A stretch of DNA of 64,000 nucleotides, from the IMG/VR virus record IMGVR_UViG_3300027797_000013, positions 1-64,000 of that record; one strand, 5' to 3'. This DNA comes from a virus. The translations under genes were made by a program, and so were the position numbers. The stretch's first letter is position 1; each line of letters begins with the position of its first letter. Shown in pieces: positions 57,038 through 64,000 of this stretch. The notes beneath the pieces are model-generated. The model saw only the letters and a list, made by a program, of their open reading frames with translations, had not been told where the DNA came from and did no database searches.

Positions 57038-58342
57038 ATGAAAAACGACAATAAACTTATCTTCAATACATACGCGCGCACTACTGGCGCTTATCTGCTT
57101 AATGAAGCAGATCAGGCTGAAGCTGATCAAAATTTAATAAAACAAAATTTTGCAAAACAACTTGAAGAGCCAGAAGTTCAACAGGCAATGGTTAAACAAG
57201 CTGAAGAGCTTAAGGCAAAGTATCAAGCAGAGATTGATAAAGCCTTAGAAGCCGATGGAGGCACAGCTGGAAGTAATGTTGAAGCGTTATTACAAAAGAT
57301 TCAACAAGAGATTGAAGCACAAGCTCAGCAACAAGTTAAAGAATCAATTGAGTTGCAAGAGGGTTTTTTTAAGAGAGCTGGTGCTCTTGCTTCTGGAGCA
57401 ATGAAGAGAGCTGGAGACGTGATGACTAATACTGCTTCTAATAAGAGCTGGAGACAAGAAGCTATTTTAAAGAGATTCGAGTCACTGAAGTCTTCTTTAG
57501 GTAAGGAATTGAGAGAGTTACAATTAGATATGGAAACTACGTCTAATACAGATACAAAAGTAAAAGACTCTGTTAATAGAATTATAACATTTATTGGTAA
57601 TAAACGTGGTTTCACTCCTAAGTCGTCTAAATTTCAAGACTTTAGACATTCAGCAGGTAAATTTACGCAAAATGTATTAACAGGTGCTGCGATAGCACTT
57701 CCAGCAATGGCTTTAGCTGCTCCTGTAGCTACAGCAATGGGATTAACCGGTGCGGCTGCAGCTGCTACTGCAGCAGGTTTGACTGGAGGTTCTGTATCTT
57801 TCTTAAAAGATTTAATAAATGGTCAAAAACCAGATAAGAAGAGAATGGCTGTAACAGCACTTGCATCCGCTGCTGCAGCCGGATTGTTCCAGGTAGCTAT
57901 GGATAAATATTCTTCATCACCAGAAGCACCTACAGGTACTTCTCAATCGCCTGAAACATCTCAATCGCCTGAAACATCTCAATCGCCTGAAGTTCGTGAT
58001 GCCTTGCCTGTATTAGATCAAGGAGACACGTTTGAAACAATGCATGGTACGTCATATGATCCTGGCGCGACATTGGATCAAATGAAACAATCTTCTCACG
58101 ATGTCCTATGGAGTAAAAAGATCATGGGTACTACCGGTGATGGAACTGCAATACCATCGCCTGCTATACAAAATTACATAGATACATTAGCTAAAAGTAA
58201 TCCTGATAAAGCTCAATATATTATTGATTACATTAAAAATATGTCAAAGATAGATATTGACAATACATTATCTTCTAGTGCAAGAAAAAGCGGTGCTGCT
58301 GTTAACGCTCTTAAGAGTATTGTTAAAAGCAAATTTGGTTAA
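57038..58342 (+). CDS. Late protein with hydrophobic core and SPETSQ repeats
   Basis: 434 residues. Residues 1-110 are acidic and coiled coil (Gln/Glu/Ala-rich). At about 105 comes SIELQEGFFKRAGALASGAM, matching the N-terminal motif of the preceding gene. Residues 215-280 are strongly hydrophobic and Ala-rich (AAATAAGLTGGSVSFL), able to enter a membrane. Three 18-base repeats encode SPETSQ near 305, and a C-terminal domain follows. It could be an ejected internal protein that inserts in the host membrane; this is inference. Confidence 0.6.
   Translation: MKNDNKLIFNTYARTTGAYLLNEADQAEADQNLIKQNFAKQLEEPEVQQAMVKQAEELKAKYQAEIDKALEADGGTAGSNVEALLQKIQQEIEAQAQQQVKESIELQEGFFKRAGALASGAMKRAGDVMTNTASNKSWRQEAILKRFESLKSSLGKELRELQLDMETTSNTDTKVKDSVNRIITFIGNKRGFTPKSSKFQDFRHSAGKFTQNVLTGAAIALPAMALAAPVATAMGLTGAAAAATAAGLTGGSVSFLKDLINGQKPDKKRMAVTALASAAAAGLFQVAMDKYSSSPEAPTGTSQSPETSQSPETSQSPEVRDALPVLDQGDTFETMHGTSYDPGATLDQMKQSSHDVLWSKKIMGTTGDGTAIPSPAIQNYIDTLAKSNPDKAQYIIDYIKNMSKIDIDNTLSSSARKSGAAVNALKSIVKSKFG
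57940..57993 (+). repeat. Three 18-base in-frame repeats (SPETSQ)
   Basis: Unit TCTCAATCGCCTGAAACA, third copy ending differently. It encodes a Pro/Ser/Glu linker in the 57038 gene. Confidence 0.85.
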
Positions 58343-58364
58343 TCAATAACTTTATGAGCTATAT

Positions 58365-58386
58365 AGTACCTACTTTCGTAGGTACT
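58365..58386. terminator. Hairpin shared by convergent genes
   Basis: AGTACCTAC-tttc-GTAGGTACT, nine-base-pair stem over the thyX stop, between convergent units. It lacks a long T-run, so terminator function is uncertain. Confidence 0.4.
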
Positions 58387-59011
58387 TCCACGACACAGGA
58401 AACAACTCCTGTGTAATATTATCAATTTGCTCAGCTACTAACCTGGTTTCAAGCTGAGTATCTTTCTTGCATCGTAAGTTACAAACACGAGCAAAAGCAA
58501 TTAACGAGCCTGACCAATACCACTCAGTAAAGATGTTCTGAGGTAATACCATACGTGCTTGCTCAGCACATACACCAGCAGCTAATAGGTCTTTGTAGTA
58601 AGCTATACTAGCATTACATACAGCCTCTGCAGAGCTAGATAAGTCTTTAACATCAACAAACTGATCTTCATATGAGCCCTGCTTCTTATCCTCATTACGC
58701 TTACGCCAGCTATCAGGATAATAAATTTCAGGTACAGAGTCTACATACCTCCTCGATACCTCATTCCATACTAGACCAACAGTATGCTTTACTAGCTGAC
58801 GAGCAACAAAGATTGGAGCTTTAATATGAAAAGATAAAGCAGCATGACCAAAAGGAGTCCAGTGATTGTGTTCAGCTAAGAACTTAATAAGCCTTTCATC
58901 CCCAGCCTTTAACTTATCTCCTTCCCAGGTAGACTTCTTATCAAATGATACCCGAGCTGCATTTACTACAGATAAGTCAGTACCCATCTTATCAATTAAT
59001 TCTACAATCAT
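58370..59011 (-). CDS. thyX: Flavin-dependent thymidylate synthase
   Basis: 213 residues. FLAEHNHWTPFGHAALSFHI, VARQLVKHTVGLVWNEVSRR then Y, and the C-terminal WSGSLIAFARVCNLRCKKDT with AQxE-like LVAEQIDNI match ThyX. The signature reads KHT-x8-S rather than the canonical RHR-x7-S, a variant that I recall in phages. It converts dUMP to dTMP with FAD, NADPH and methylene folate. A perfect 15-base palindrome (59012-59026) abuts the start codon. Confidence 0.92.
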   Translation of the reverse strand: MIVELIDKMGTDLSVVNAARVSFDKKSTWEGDKLKAGDERLIKFLAEHNHWTPFGHAALSFHIKAPIFVARQLVKHTVGLVWNEVSRRYVDSVPEIYYPDSWRKRNEDKKQGSYEDQFVDVKDLSSSAEAVCNASIAYYKDLLAAGVCAEQARMVLPQNIFTEWYWSGSLIAFARVCNLRCKKDTQLETRLVAEQIDNITQELFPVSWKYLRK

Positions 59012-59026
59012 ACTCTATGATAGAGT
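59012..59026. promoter_or_regulatory. 15-base palindrome before thyX
   Basis: ACTCTATGATAGAGT, perfect apart from the centre, directly next to the thyX start codon. It could be an operator or a short 5' hairpin. Confidence 0.5.
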
Positions 59027-59044
59027 CATTACTGTCTTAATCAA

Positions 59045-59989
59045 CTATAACAATCTAGCTGTACCGTCTTTCTCTGCTTGTAGAAATGAATCATACGCAT
59101 GATTTATACCCTCTTCTAGATCTATACTATAGCTCCAACCTAACTCTTTTAACTTAGATACATCTAATAGCTTACGAGGAGTACCATCAGGCTTACTAGG
59201 GTCAGTAAGTATATTACCTTTAAAGCCAACAGTCTTAGCTACTAAGTGAGCTAATTCTAAAATGCTAATATCAGTTCCGGTACCTACATTAACCCAATCA
59301 GGAGGATTATCTACCTTAAGGATATGGAAGCACGCTTGAGCTAAATCATCAACGTGAAGAAACTCTCGTCTCGGTGTACCAGTTCCCCATAGTGTAACAT
59401 CACTATCTCCTCTTAGAGTAGCTTCATGAAACCTACGAATCAAAGCAGGTAGTACGTGTGAGTGTTCAGGGTGAAAGTTATCGCCTGGACCATATAGATT
59501 GGTAGGCATTACTGAGTGAAAGAGAACGCCATGCTGTCGTCTATATGACTGACACATCTTCAATCCTGCTATCTTAGCTATAGCATACGACTCATTAGTA
59601 GGCTCAAGAGCAGAGGTTAGTAAGCAATCCTCTGTCATTGGTTGTGGAGCCTCTTTAGGATAAATGCACGAGCTGCCTAAGAACAATAACCTGTCCACTT
59701 TAGTTTTATAAGCTAAGTCAATTAAGTTATGCTGTATTATTAAGTTATCTGATATAAAGTCTGCAGGTAAGTCTCTATTAGCCACGATACCTCCTACCTT
59801 AGCTGCAGCAATTATGACAGCATCAAACCTATGTTCAAACATAAAGTCTTCAACTTCATCCTGCATAGTTAAATCTAGTTCATATCTAGATGCAGTAACT
59901 ACATTCGTCCAACCAGCAGCTGCAGCAGCTCTTAATAGAGCTGACCCAACCATTCCTTTATGTCCTGCGATAAAAAGCTTCTTATTCAT
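59045..59989 (-). CDS. fcl: GDP-L-fucose synthase
   Basis: 314 residues. [12 protein letters not shown] at the N-terminus binds [12 protein letters not shown] gives Ser107, and [10 protein letters not shown] gives Tyr135 and Lys139, the SDR catalytic set. [30 protein letters not shown]-type sequence is specific to GDP-4-keto-6-deoxymannose epimerase-reductase. It makes GDP-L-fucose, a donor for glycosyltransferases in this phage or for host surface glycans. No GDP-mannose dehydratase (gmd) is in this window; it may lie outside or be supplied by the host. Confidence 0.9.
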   Translation of the reverse strand: MNKKLFIAGHKGMVGSALLRAAAAAGWTNVVTASRYELDLTMQDEVEDFMFEHRFDAVIIAAAKVGGIVANRDLPADFISDNLIIQHNLIDLAYKTKVDRLLFLGSSCIYPKEAPQPMTEDCLLTSALEPTNESYAIAKIAGLKMCQSYRRQHGVLFHSVMPTNLYGPGDNFHPEHSHVLPALIRRFHEATLRGDSDVTLWGTGTPRREFLHVDDLAQACFHILKVDNPPDWVNVGTGTDISILELAHLVAKTVGFKGNILTDPSKPDGTPRKLLDVSKLKELGWSYSIDLEEGINHAYDSFLQAEKDGTARLL

Positions 59990-59998
59990 AATGTGTAT

Positions 59999-60601
59999 CT
60001 ATATTTGATCCTCATGAATATAAACTCTACCACCTACTTTGCAAACAGATCTTATCTCTTCTTCGGTAAATTTACCAACAGTAGACATAAGGAATAGATC
60101 ACCACCTATCTCCTCTGGAATGCCTTCTATTGAAACAAGTTCCGTACTATGACACGTAAAGTTATACTTTACCTTTCTTGGAGCTCCTATAAGATTCTTA
60201 AACGGATTATAGGAACAGCTAAAAGAATCGAGTATTTCAGTAGGGCTGTACTCTAGACTATCAAGCAAATTATTAGAACAAATAAAATTACCTCCCGCAT
60301 ATGAAGGACAATATTGTAATGAGGTTAATTTATTACCACCACAGTTAAAGTGTTTATATACATAATCAGGTCCTCCTTCTAATGTTATAAGTTTATTTTC
60401 AGAACACTTAAAGGATCCCCCTCCATATGTATATTCTCTTCCGCCTTTTTGTACTGAAGAAGGAGAGTTAATAAGAGAGGTAAGTTTATTTTTAGAGCAA
60501 TCAAATCTACCTCTTACTTCTACCCCTTTCATAAAGTCAGGTAGCTCAGTTATATAGGTGTTATGAAAACTAACATCACCTTCTATGTATCTATTAGACA
60601 T
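59999..60601 (-). CDS. LRR-like repeat protein, paralogue 1
   Basis: 200 residues. N-cap SNRYIEGDVSFHNTYITELP then DFMKGVEVRGRFDCSKNKLT; repeats of about 20 residues follow (for example LTSLQYCPSYAGGNFICSNN), and the end is FTEEEIRSVCKVGGRVYIHE. The family has the same N-cap and C-cap in five tandem genes of this region. The repeats are LRR-like with a Cys-x-x-N turn. Start overlaps the previous stop as ATGTCTAA. Function unknown; a binding scaffold is the natural guess. Confidence 0.75.
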   Translation of the reverse strand: MSNRYIEGDVSFHNTYITELPDFMKGVEVRGRFDCSKNKLTSLINSPSSVQKGGREYTYGGGSFKCSENKLITLEGGPDYVYKHFNCGGNKLTSLQYCPSYAGGNFICSNNLLDSLEYSPTEILDSFSCSYNPFKNLIGAPRKVKYNFTCHSTELVSIEGIPEEIGGDLFLMSTVGKFTEEEIRSVCKVGGRVYIHEDQI

Positions 60602-61217
60602 ATACTCTACCTCCTACCTTACAAACTGCTCTTACTTGTTCTTCTGTAAATATGACAGGGTCATAGCCAGGACGAGCTCGTTGATTACTGCATATAAAGT
60701 CATTTCTAACTTCCTTTGGAGCTTCTGTTAAATCACTAAGTAAATTATTCGAGCAGTTAAAACTTCCTCCAACCGTTTTTGGAGAGCCTCTAAGGGTTGT
60801 GAGATTGTTATACCCGCATAGATAATGACCATCTTTGTCTGAGAGATACCCCCATCCATCGGCGGATGGAGACGCTTCAATAATAGTAGGCCCGAAATCA
60901 AGATTTTTAAGCATATTGTACCTACAATCGAAATCCCCGATAACTCTGGATGGTGAATGATTAAGTGAGGATATTTTATTGTATCGTATATCTACAGAAC
61001 CGCCTATAATACTAGGTATACCTTCTAAAGAGATTAGCTTATTATCCTTACAGCTAAATGAACCAGTCACTTCAGCAGGAGCATTCTTGAGAGTTCTAAG
61101 TTGGTTTTCACTAGCAAAGAACCCTCCTTTAACTATTAAGCCATTAAGAAACTCAGGTAGCTCCGTAATATAGAAACCTGATATATCAACCATACGCTCA
61201 ATATATCTCTTAGACAT
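60594..61217 (-). CDS. LRR-like repeat protein, paralogue 2
   Basis: 207 residues from the ATG at 61217, chosen because MSKRYIERMVDISGFYITEL matches the family N-cap; the frame extends 13 codons upstream. About seven repeats such as LISLEGIPSIIGGSVDIRYN and LTTLRGSPKTVGGSFNCSNN follow, then FTEEQVRAVCKVGGRVYV. It overlaps the PcfJ-like gene and the next paralogue by the same eight bases, ATGTCTAA, so translation of the three is coupled. Confidence 0.75.
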   Translation of the reverse strand: MSKRYIERMVDISGFYITELPEFLNGLIVKGGFFASENQLRTLKNAPAEVTGSFSCKDNKLISLEGIPSIIGGSVDIRYNKISSLNHSPSRVIGDFDCRYNMLKNLDFGPTIIEASPSADGWGYLSDKDGHYLCGYNNLTTLRGSPKTVGGSFNCSNNLLSDLTEAPKEVRNDFICSNQRARPGYDPVIFTEEQVRAVCKVGGRVYV

Positions 61218-62187
61218 ATCTAAAGCCTTTCTGAAGATTGGATAGATAGGATTCAACTAAGCTATAACCCTCTCCAGCAACCGTCACAATACGCTTCTTA
61301 ATCTCTTCAAAGACTCTCTGCTGCATAGGTACAATCTTTTCATTATAAATCGCCTCCCATTTAGGGTCATCAGTGAAATAATAATTACTCTCATATTCAG
61401 CCATACCTATGTTATCACCATCTCCGGTAACTTTATACCCTTTCTTTAACAAGCTTTTTACGAAAGCTATGGTAGGCTCTTGATATCTTTCAGCAGGAGC
61501 CTGGTTAGAATTACCTTTAATTTGTAAAATATCTTTCTTTTTTATCTCAAAAGTAACGTGAGGTCGGTTCTCTGCATCCCAGAGAGAAATAATGTCCTGG
61601 TTTGGAGTTTTAGGATCATAACTTCCAACACAGTGACCCATTTCATCTCCTTCACACTTATATGCTTTCTTAGAAAGTAACTTAACCCATGTCATCTCTC
61701 TACCACGGCCATCTTTAGTCTTATAGATAGGCTCATAATCGACTCCTTCCTTAAACTTATTGGCAGGAGCTGATGCAGCTTGTCTTGATCTAGCAGTCAT
61801 AGCTGCATCCCAAGAAGCAATCTTCTGTACAATAGTGCTATATGGTTCTTTATTAATTTTTGCTAAATCAATATCTTCTAGAGTATTAAAATAGTCAATC
61901 ATGTGATTAAGATACTCAATATCATCTGGCTCAAAGCCTGTAAAGTCAACAATACCTTCTCCAGACATCCACGAAGGCTCATCTTGAGTATATGTATGAG
62001 GACGAACTGGTTTCTTATCATCATCTTGGTTAGACTTAAACCATTTAATAAACTGAGTACTAAACCACTGACGTATAGGTGCTTTATTAACCCCTTTAGC
62101 ATCTAATACTTTATCAATAGAGAGCTGTAGAGGTTCAATCTGAGCTAAATTAGCCTCTTTAAGATAGAACTGAGTATAGGAAATCAT
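61210..62187 (-). CDS. PcfJ-like protein with possible capsid-targeting leader
   Basis: 325 residues. EMGHCVGSYDPKT at about 190 and VTFEIKKKDILQIKGNSNQA form the PcfJ-type core (HCVxxY followed by an I-x-Q-x-x-G-x-x-N strand). The N-terminus MISYTQFYLKEA closely resembles capsid-targeting leaders of T4 internal proteins (MKTYQEFIAEA), with a cut site after LKE. A late box is exactly five bases before the ATG. It may be packaged and injected. The gene lies within an LRR-like family and its last codons form the ATGTCTAA junction. Confidence 0.65.
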   Translation of the reverse strand: MISYTQFYLKEANLAQIEPLQLSIDKVLDAKGVNKAPIRQWFSTQFIKWFKSNQDDDKKPVRPHTYTQDEPSWMSGEGIVDFTGFEPDDIEYLNHMIDYFNTLEDIDLAKINKEPYSTIVQKIASWDAAMTARSRQAASAPANKFKEGVDYEPIYKTKDGRGREMTWVKLLSKKAYKCEGDEMGHCVGSYDPKTPNQDIISLWDAENRPHVTFEIKKKDILQIKGNSNQAPAERYQEPTIAFVKSLLKKGYKVTGDGDNIGMAEYESNYYFTDDPKWEAIYNEKIVPMQQRVFEEIKKRIVTVAGEGYSLVESYLSNLQKGFRYV

Positions 62188-62192
62188 AATAA

Positions 62193-62200
62193 TATTTAAT
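62193..62200 (-). promoter_or_regulatory. Late promoter box for the PcfJ-like gene
   Basis: AATTAAATA region on the minus strand; TAAATA ends five bases (TTATT) before ATG 62187. Confidence 0.65.
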
Positions 62201-62250
62201 TAAAACTAAAAAGTATACAGTGAATTCTATAGAAAAATACATCTCATCCT

Positions 62251-63183
62251 CTATACTTCAACTCTACCTCCTACCTTACAAACAGCTCTTACCTCTTCTT
62301 CAGTAAAACTAACAGCGTTTTGGGAGCAGCAAAAATGACCTTCTACAACTCGAGGAGCTCCTTCAAGAGTGGTTAATTTATTAATAAAGCAGTTAAAATT
62401 ACCTCCTACATATTCAGGAGCTCCAATTAAACTAGTAAGCTTATTACTATAACAACTAAAATCACCTCCAACCCTTTTTGGACCACCTTCAAGAGTGGTT
62501 AAGTTACTCTGACTGCAACTAAAATCTCTTTCTATAATTTCCGGAGCTCCTTTTAAAGAAACTAAAGACTTACCTCCACAATGATATCTTCTAACTGTTT
62601 TAGGTCCTCCTTCGAGAGATTTTATATTATTACCCCAGCATATAAAAGTGTCTCCTACTGTGTGTGGAGAGCCAGCAAGAGAGGTTAATTGGTTTTTTTG
62701 ACATTGGAAGGATTCACCTACTTCACTAGGAGCTCCAGCTAAACTAGTGAGCTGATTTTCAAAACATGCAAAGTGACCCCCAACACTTTCCGGAGAACCT
62801 TCAAGAGTTCTTATGCTACTATTATAACAATAAAAATTACCCCCCACTCTTAAGGGTGAACCTTTTAATGAAACTAAAGATTCACTTGAACAAATAAAAT
62901 CACCTACTACTTCTTTTGGAGCTCCATCAAGAGTTCTTAGTCTATTAGTATGACAATAAAAACTACCTAATACTCGTTCAGGAGCTCCTTCAAGAGATTT
63001 TAATTTATTTTCAGAACAATCAAAACTTCCCTCAACTTCATAAGGTGCATTAACCAGATTGGATAAGTGGTTAACACTGCAAATGAAATCACCTTGTATC
63101 TTGACATCAGACAAGAAATCAGGGAGTTGCATTAAGTTTATTCCAGATAGTTTTACCTCACCTTCTATATACTTCTTAGGCAT
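62251..63183 (-). CDS. LRR-like repeat protein, paralogue 3 (largest)
   Basis: 310 residues. N-cap MPKKYIEGEVKLSGINLMQL, then about a dozen 20-residue repeats of the form LTSLEGAPxxVGGxFxCxxN, ending FTEEEVRAVCKVGGRVEV. Regular spacing of Leu, Gly-Ala-Pro and Phe-x-Cys implies a solenoid. Repeat number differs among paralogues (about five to twelve), suggesting gain and loss of units. The late box is exactly five bases before the ATG. Target unknown. Confidence 0.8.
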   Translation of the reverse strand: MPKKYIEGEVKLSGINLMQLPDFLSDVKIQGDFICSVNHLSNLVNAPYEVEGSFDCSENKLKSLEGAPERVLGSFYCHTNRLRTLDGAPKEVVGDFICSSESLVSLKGSPLRVGGNFYCYNSSIRTLEGSPESVGGHFACFENQLTSLAGAPSEVGESFQCQKNQLTSLAGSPHTVGDTFICWGNNIKSLEGGPKTVRRYHCGGKSLVSLKGAPEIIERDFSCSQSNLTTLEGGPKRVGGDFSCYSNKLTSLIGAPEYVGGNFNCFINKLTTLEGAPRVVEGHFCCSQNAVSFTEEEVRAVCKVGGRVEV

Positions 63184-63188
63184 AATGT

Positions 63189-63196
63189 TATTTAGG
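63189..63196 (-). promoter_or_regulatory. Late promoter box for the large LRR-like gene
   Basis: ACCTAAATA region on the minus strand; TAAATA ends five bases (ACATT) before ATG 63183. Confidence 0.65.
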
Positions 63197-63854
63197 TATA
63201 TACCCTATCTCCAACCTGACACACCGCTCTTATTTCATCCCTAGTAAACGTTTTACCTTTGTTACCACTTATATCGAAGTTACCATTCACGACTTTAGGT
63301 ATACCTTCGAGTGAAGTAATCCTATTCTGCGAGCAGTCAAAGTCACCATACACGAGACTAGGCGCTCCTAAGAGTGACTTAAGATTACTAAACTCGCAAT
63401 AGAAACTACAATCATCATTAATATCATCGCCTATTTGTTTAGGTGCTCCTTCAAGTGTTTCAAGTTGATTATAACTACAAATATAATTGAGTCTTACGTC
63501 ACTAGGGCCTCCTTTTAGTGTTTTGAGCATATTGTTACTACAATCAAAATGACCTCCTACTCTTGTAGGTCCATTTTCAAGAGAAGTAATACTACAGGTA
63601 TTACATAATAGACTACCTCTTATCTCCCCGGGTACACCTTTAAGTGAAGTAAGATATTTATTTTCGTAACAATATATGCTCATGTTCCTTATATGGTAAG
63701 GTACCCATTTAAATTTAGGCATACCATTAAGAGAAGTAAGAAGGTTATTACTACAATCAAACTCTCCTGCACACTCTACATCGGCTAAGAAATCAGGTAT
63801 ACTCTGCAAATATAACTTAGATATATCAACATTACCTTCTATATACTTTCTCAT
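63192..63854 (-). CDS. LRR-like repeat protein, paralogue 4
   Basis: 220 residues. N-cap MRKYIEGNVDISKLYLQSIP, then repeats such as LKTLKGGPSDVRLNYICSYN and ITSLEGIPKVVNGNFDISGN, and the C-cap FTRDEIRAVCQVGDRVYT. Two repeats carry insertions (near residues 50 and 150). A TAAATA box lies seven bases upstream of the start. Same family as its neighbours on both sides. Confidence 0.78.
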   Translation of the reverse strand: MRKYIEGNVDISKLYLQSIPDFLADVECAGEFDCSNNLLTSLNGMPKFKWVPYHIRNMSIYCYENKYLTSLKGVPGEIRGSLLCNTCSITSLENGPTRVGGHFDCSNNMLKTLKGGPSDVRLNYICSYNQLETLEGAPKQIGDDINDDCSFYCEFSNLKSLLGAPSLVYGDFDCSQNRITSLEGIPKVVNGNFDISGNKGKTFTRDEIRAVCQVGDRVYT

Positions 63855-63864
63855 TATATTATAT

Positions 63865-64000
63865 TTAATCTAGATAAATTTGGCCTTTGATATTAGACAC
63901 TGCTCTAATCTCTGCTTCAGTAAACACTCTTTCTTTTCCTTTTGAATAAAAAAAGTCACCACTTATAAATTTAGGTATACCTTCAAGTGACTCTAAATTA
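63865..64000 (-). CDS. LRR-like repeat protein, paralogue 5, C-terminal part
   Basis: Cut by the window edge; 44 residues are readable. NLESLEGIPKFISGDFFYSK is one repeat of the family and VFTEAEIRAVSNIKGQIYLD is a diverged C-cap that has lost the Cys. It shows that the array continues beyond the window, with the paralogue on the left edge starting just after its stop. Confidence 0.7.
   Translation of the reverse strand, partial: NLESLEGIPKFISGDFFYSKGKERVFTEAEIRAVSNIKGQIYLD

Noticed and set aside
1-64000. tRNA genes, integrase, transposase, origin
   Set aside because: Gaps between genes were read on both strands and are too short or lack cloverleaf and other marks. None can be supported, though a weak origin signal cannot be excluded by eye.
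1-64000. Bacterial chromosome origin for the exported cluster (chimeric assembly)
   Set aside because: Spike genes on one side and ClpP/NrdA on the other join it by normal short gaps, and codon use and AT content do not shift. Fibre modules in the first exported protein match the phage's own. A chimera cannot be fully excluded without reads.

Overview
The window is a stretch of a large, AT-rich, T4-like myovirus genome. The best anchors are a T4-type head module (portal gp20, neck protein, gp4-like head-completion nuclease, gp21 prohead protease, a small core-cluster protein, gp22 scaffold, gp23 capsid). Others are a gp15-like tail terminator, gp5-like hub/spike proteins, a class I ribonucleotide reductase, ThyX, a GroES-like co-chaperonin and a gp62-like clamp-loader subunit. 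An Rz/Rz1-like spanin pair with a lipobox implies a Gram-negative host. Genes lack convincing Shine-Dalgarno sites. I saw no tRNA, integrase, CRISPR array or insertion sequence, and no gene-free stretch longer than 300 bases.

Layout. 1-5.2 kb (+): glycan genes (glycosyltransferases, two FkbM methyltransferases, a HAD phosphatase, a nucleotidyltransferase). 5.2-9.0 kb (+): DUF366-like protein, clamp-loader-like protein, GroES, Fe-S helicase. 9.0-17.4 kb (+): tail terminator and head module. 17.6-29.7 kb (-): tail fibre and lectin genes. 29.8-32.8 kb (-): a four-gene operon with queF, a P-loop kinase, a dpdN-like formyltransferase and a dpdA-like transglycosylase, which I read as a pathway for formylated preQ1 in the phage DNA. 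32.8-35.3 kb (+): hub and spike. 35.3-46.4 kb (+): five consecutive proteins with Sec signal peptides (one fibre-like, three beta-helix), very odd inside a phage. 46.4-52.0 kb (-): ClpP, NrdA, NrdB, a glycosyltransferase cassette, a guanine-type phosphoribosyltransferase. 52.1-54.2 kb: lysis genes. 54.2-60 kb: glycosyltransferases, two possible packaged proteins, ThyX, GDP-fucose synthase. 60-64 kb (-): a tandem family of LRR-like proteins interrupted by a PcfJ-like protein.

Two promoter classes can be read. Virion and lysis genes carry a T4/cyanophage-type late box (TAAATA) whose last base is followed, in thirteen cases, by exactly five bases and then the ATG. Several metabolic genes carry TATAAT or TATACT followed by six bases and the ATG. 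By the usual geometry of these promoters both place transcription start on or next to the start codon, so many mRNAs should be leaderless. This spacing also fixes several start codons.

Together the genes describe a lytic phage that makes its own dNTPs, probably replaces guanine bases with a 7-deazaguanine, invests heavily in glycans, and exports proteins from the infected cell. Host identity is not settled; the secreted beta-helix proteins recall surface proteins of marine or freshwater bacteria such as Verrucomicrobia, but that is an impression from memory.
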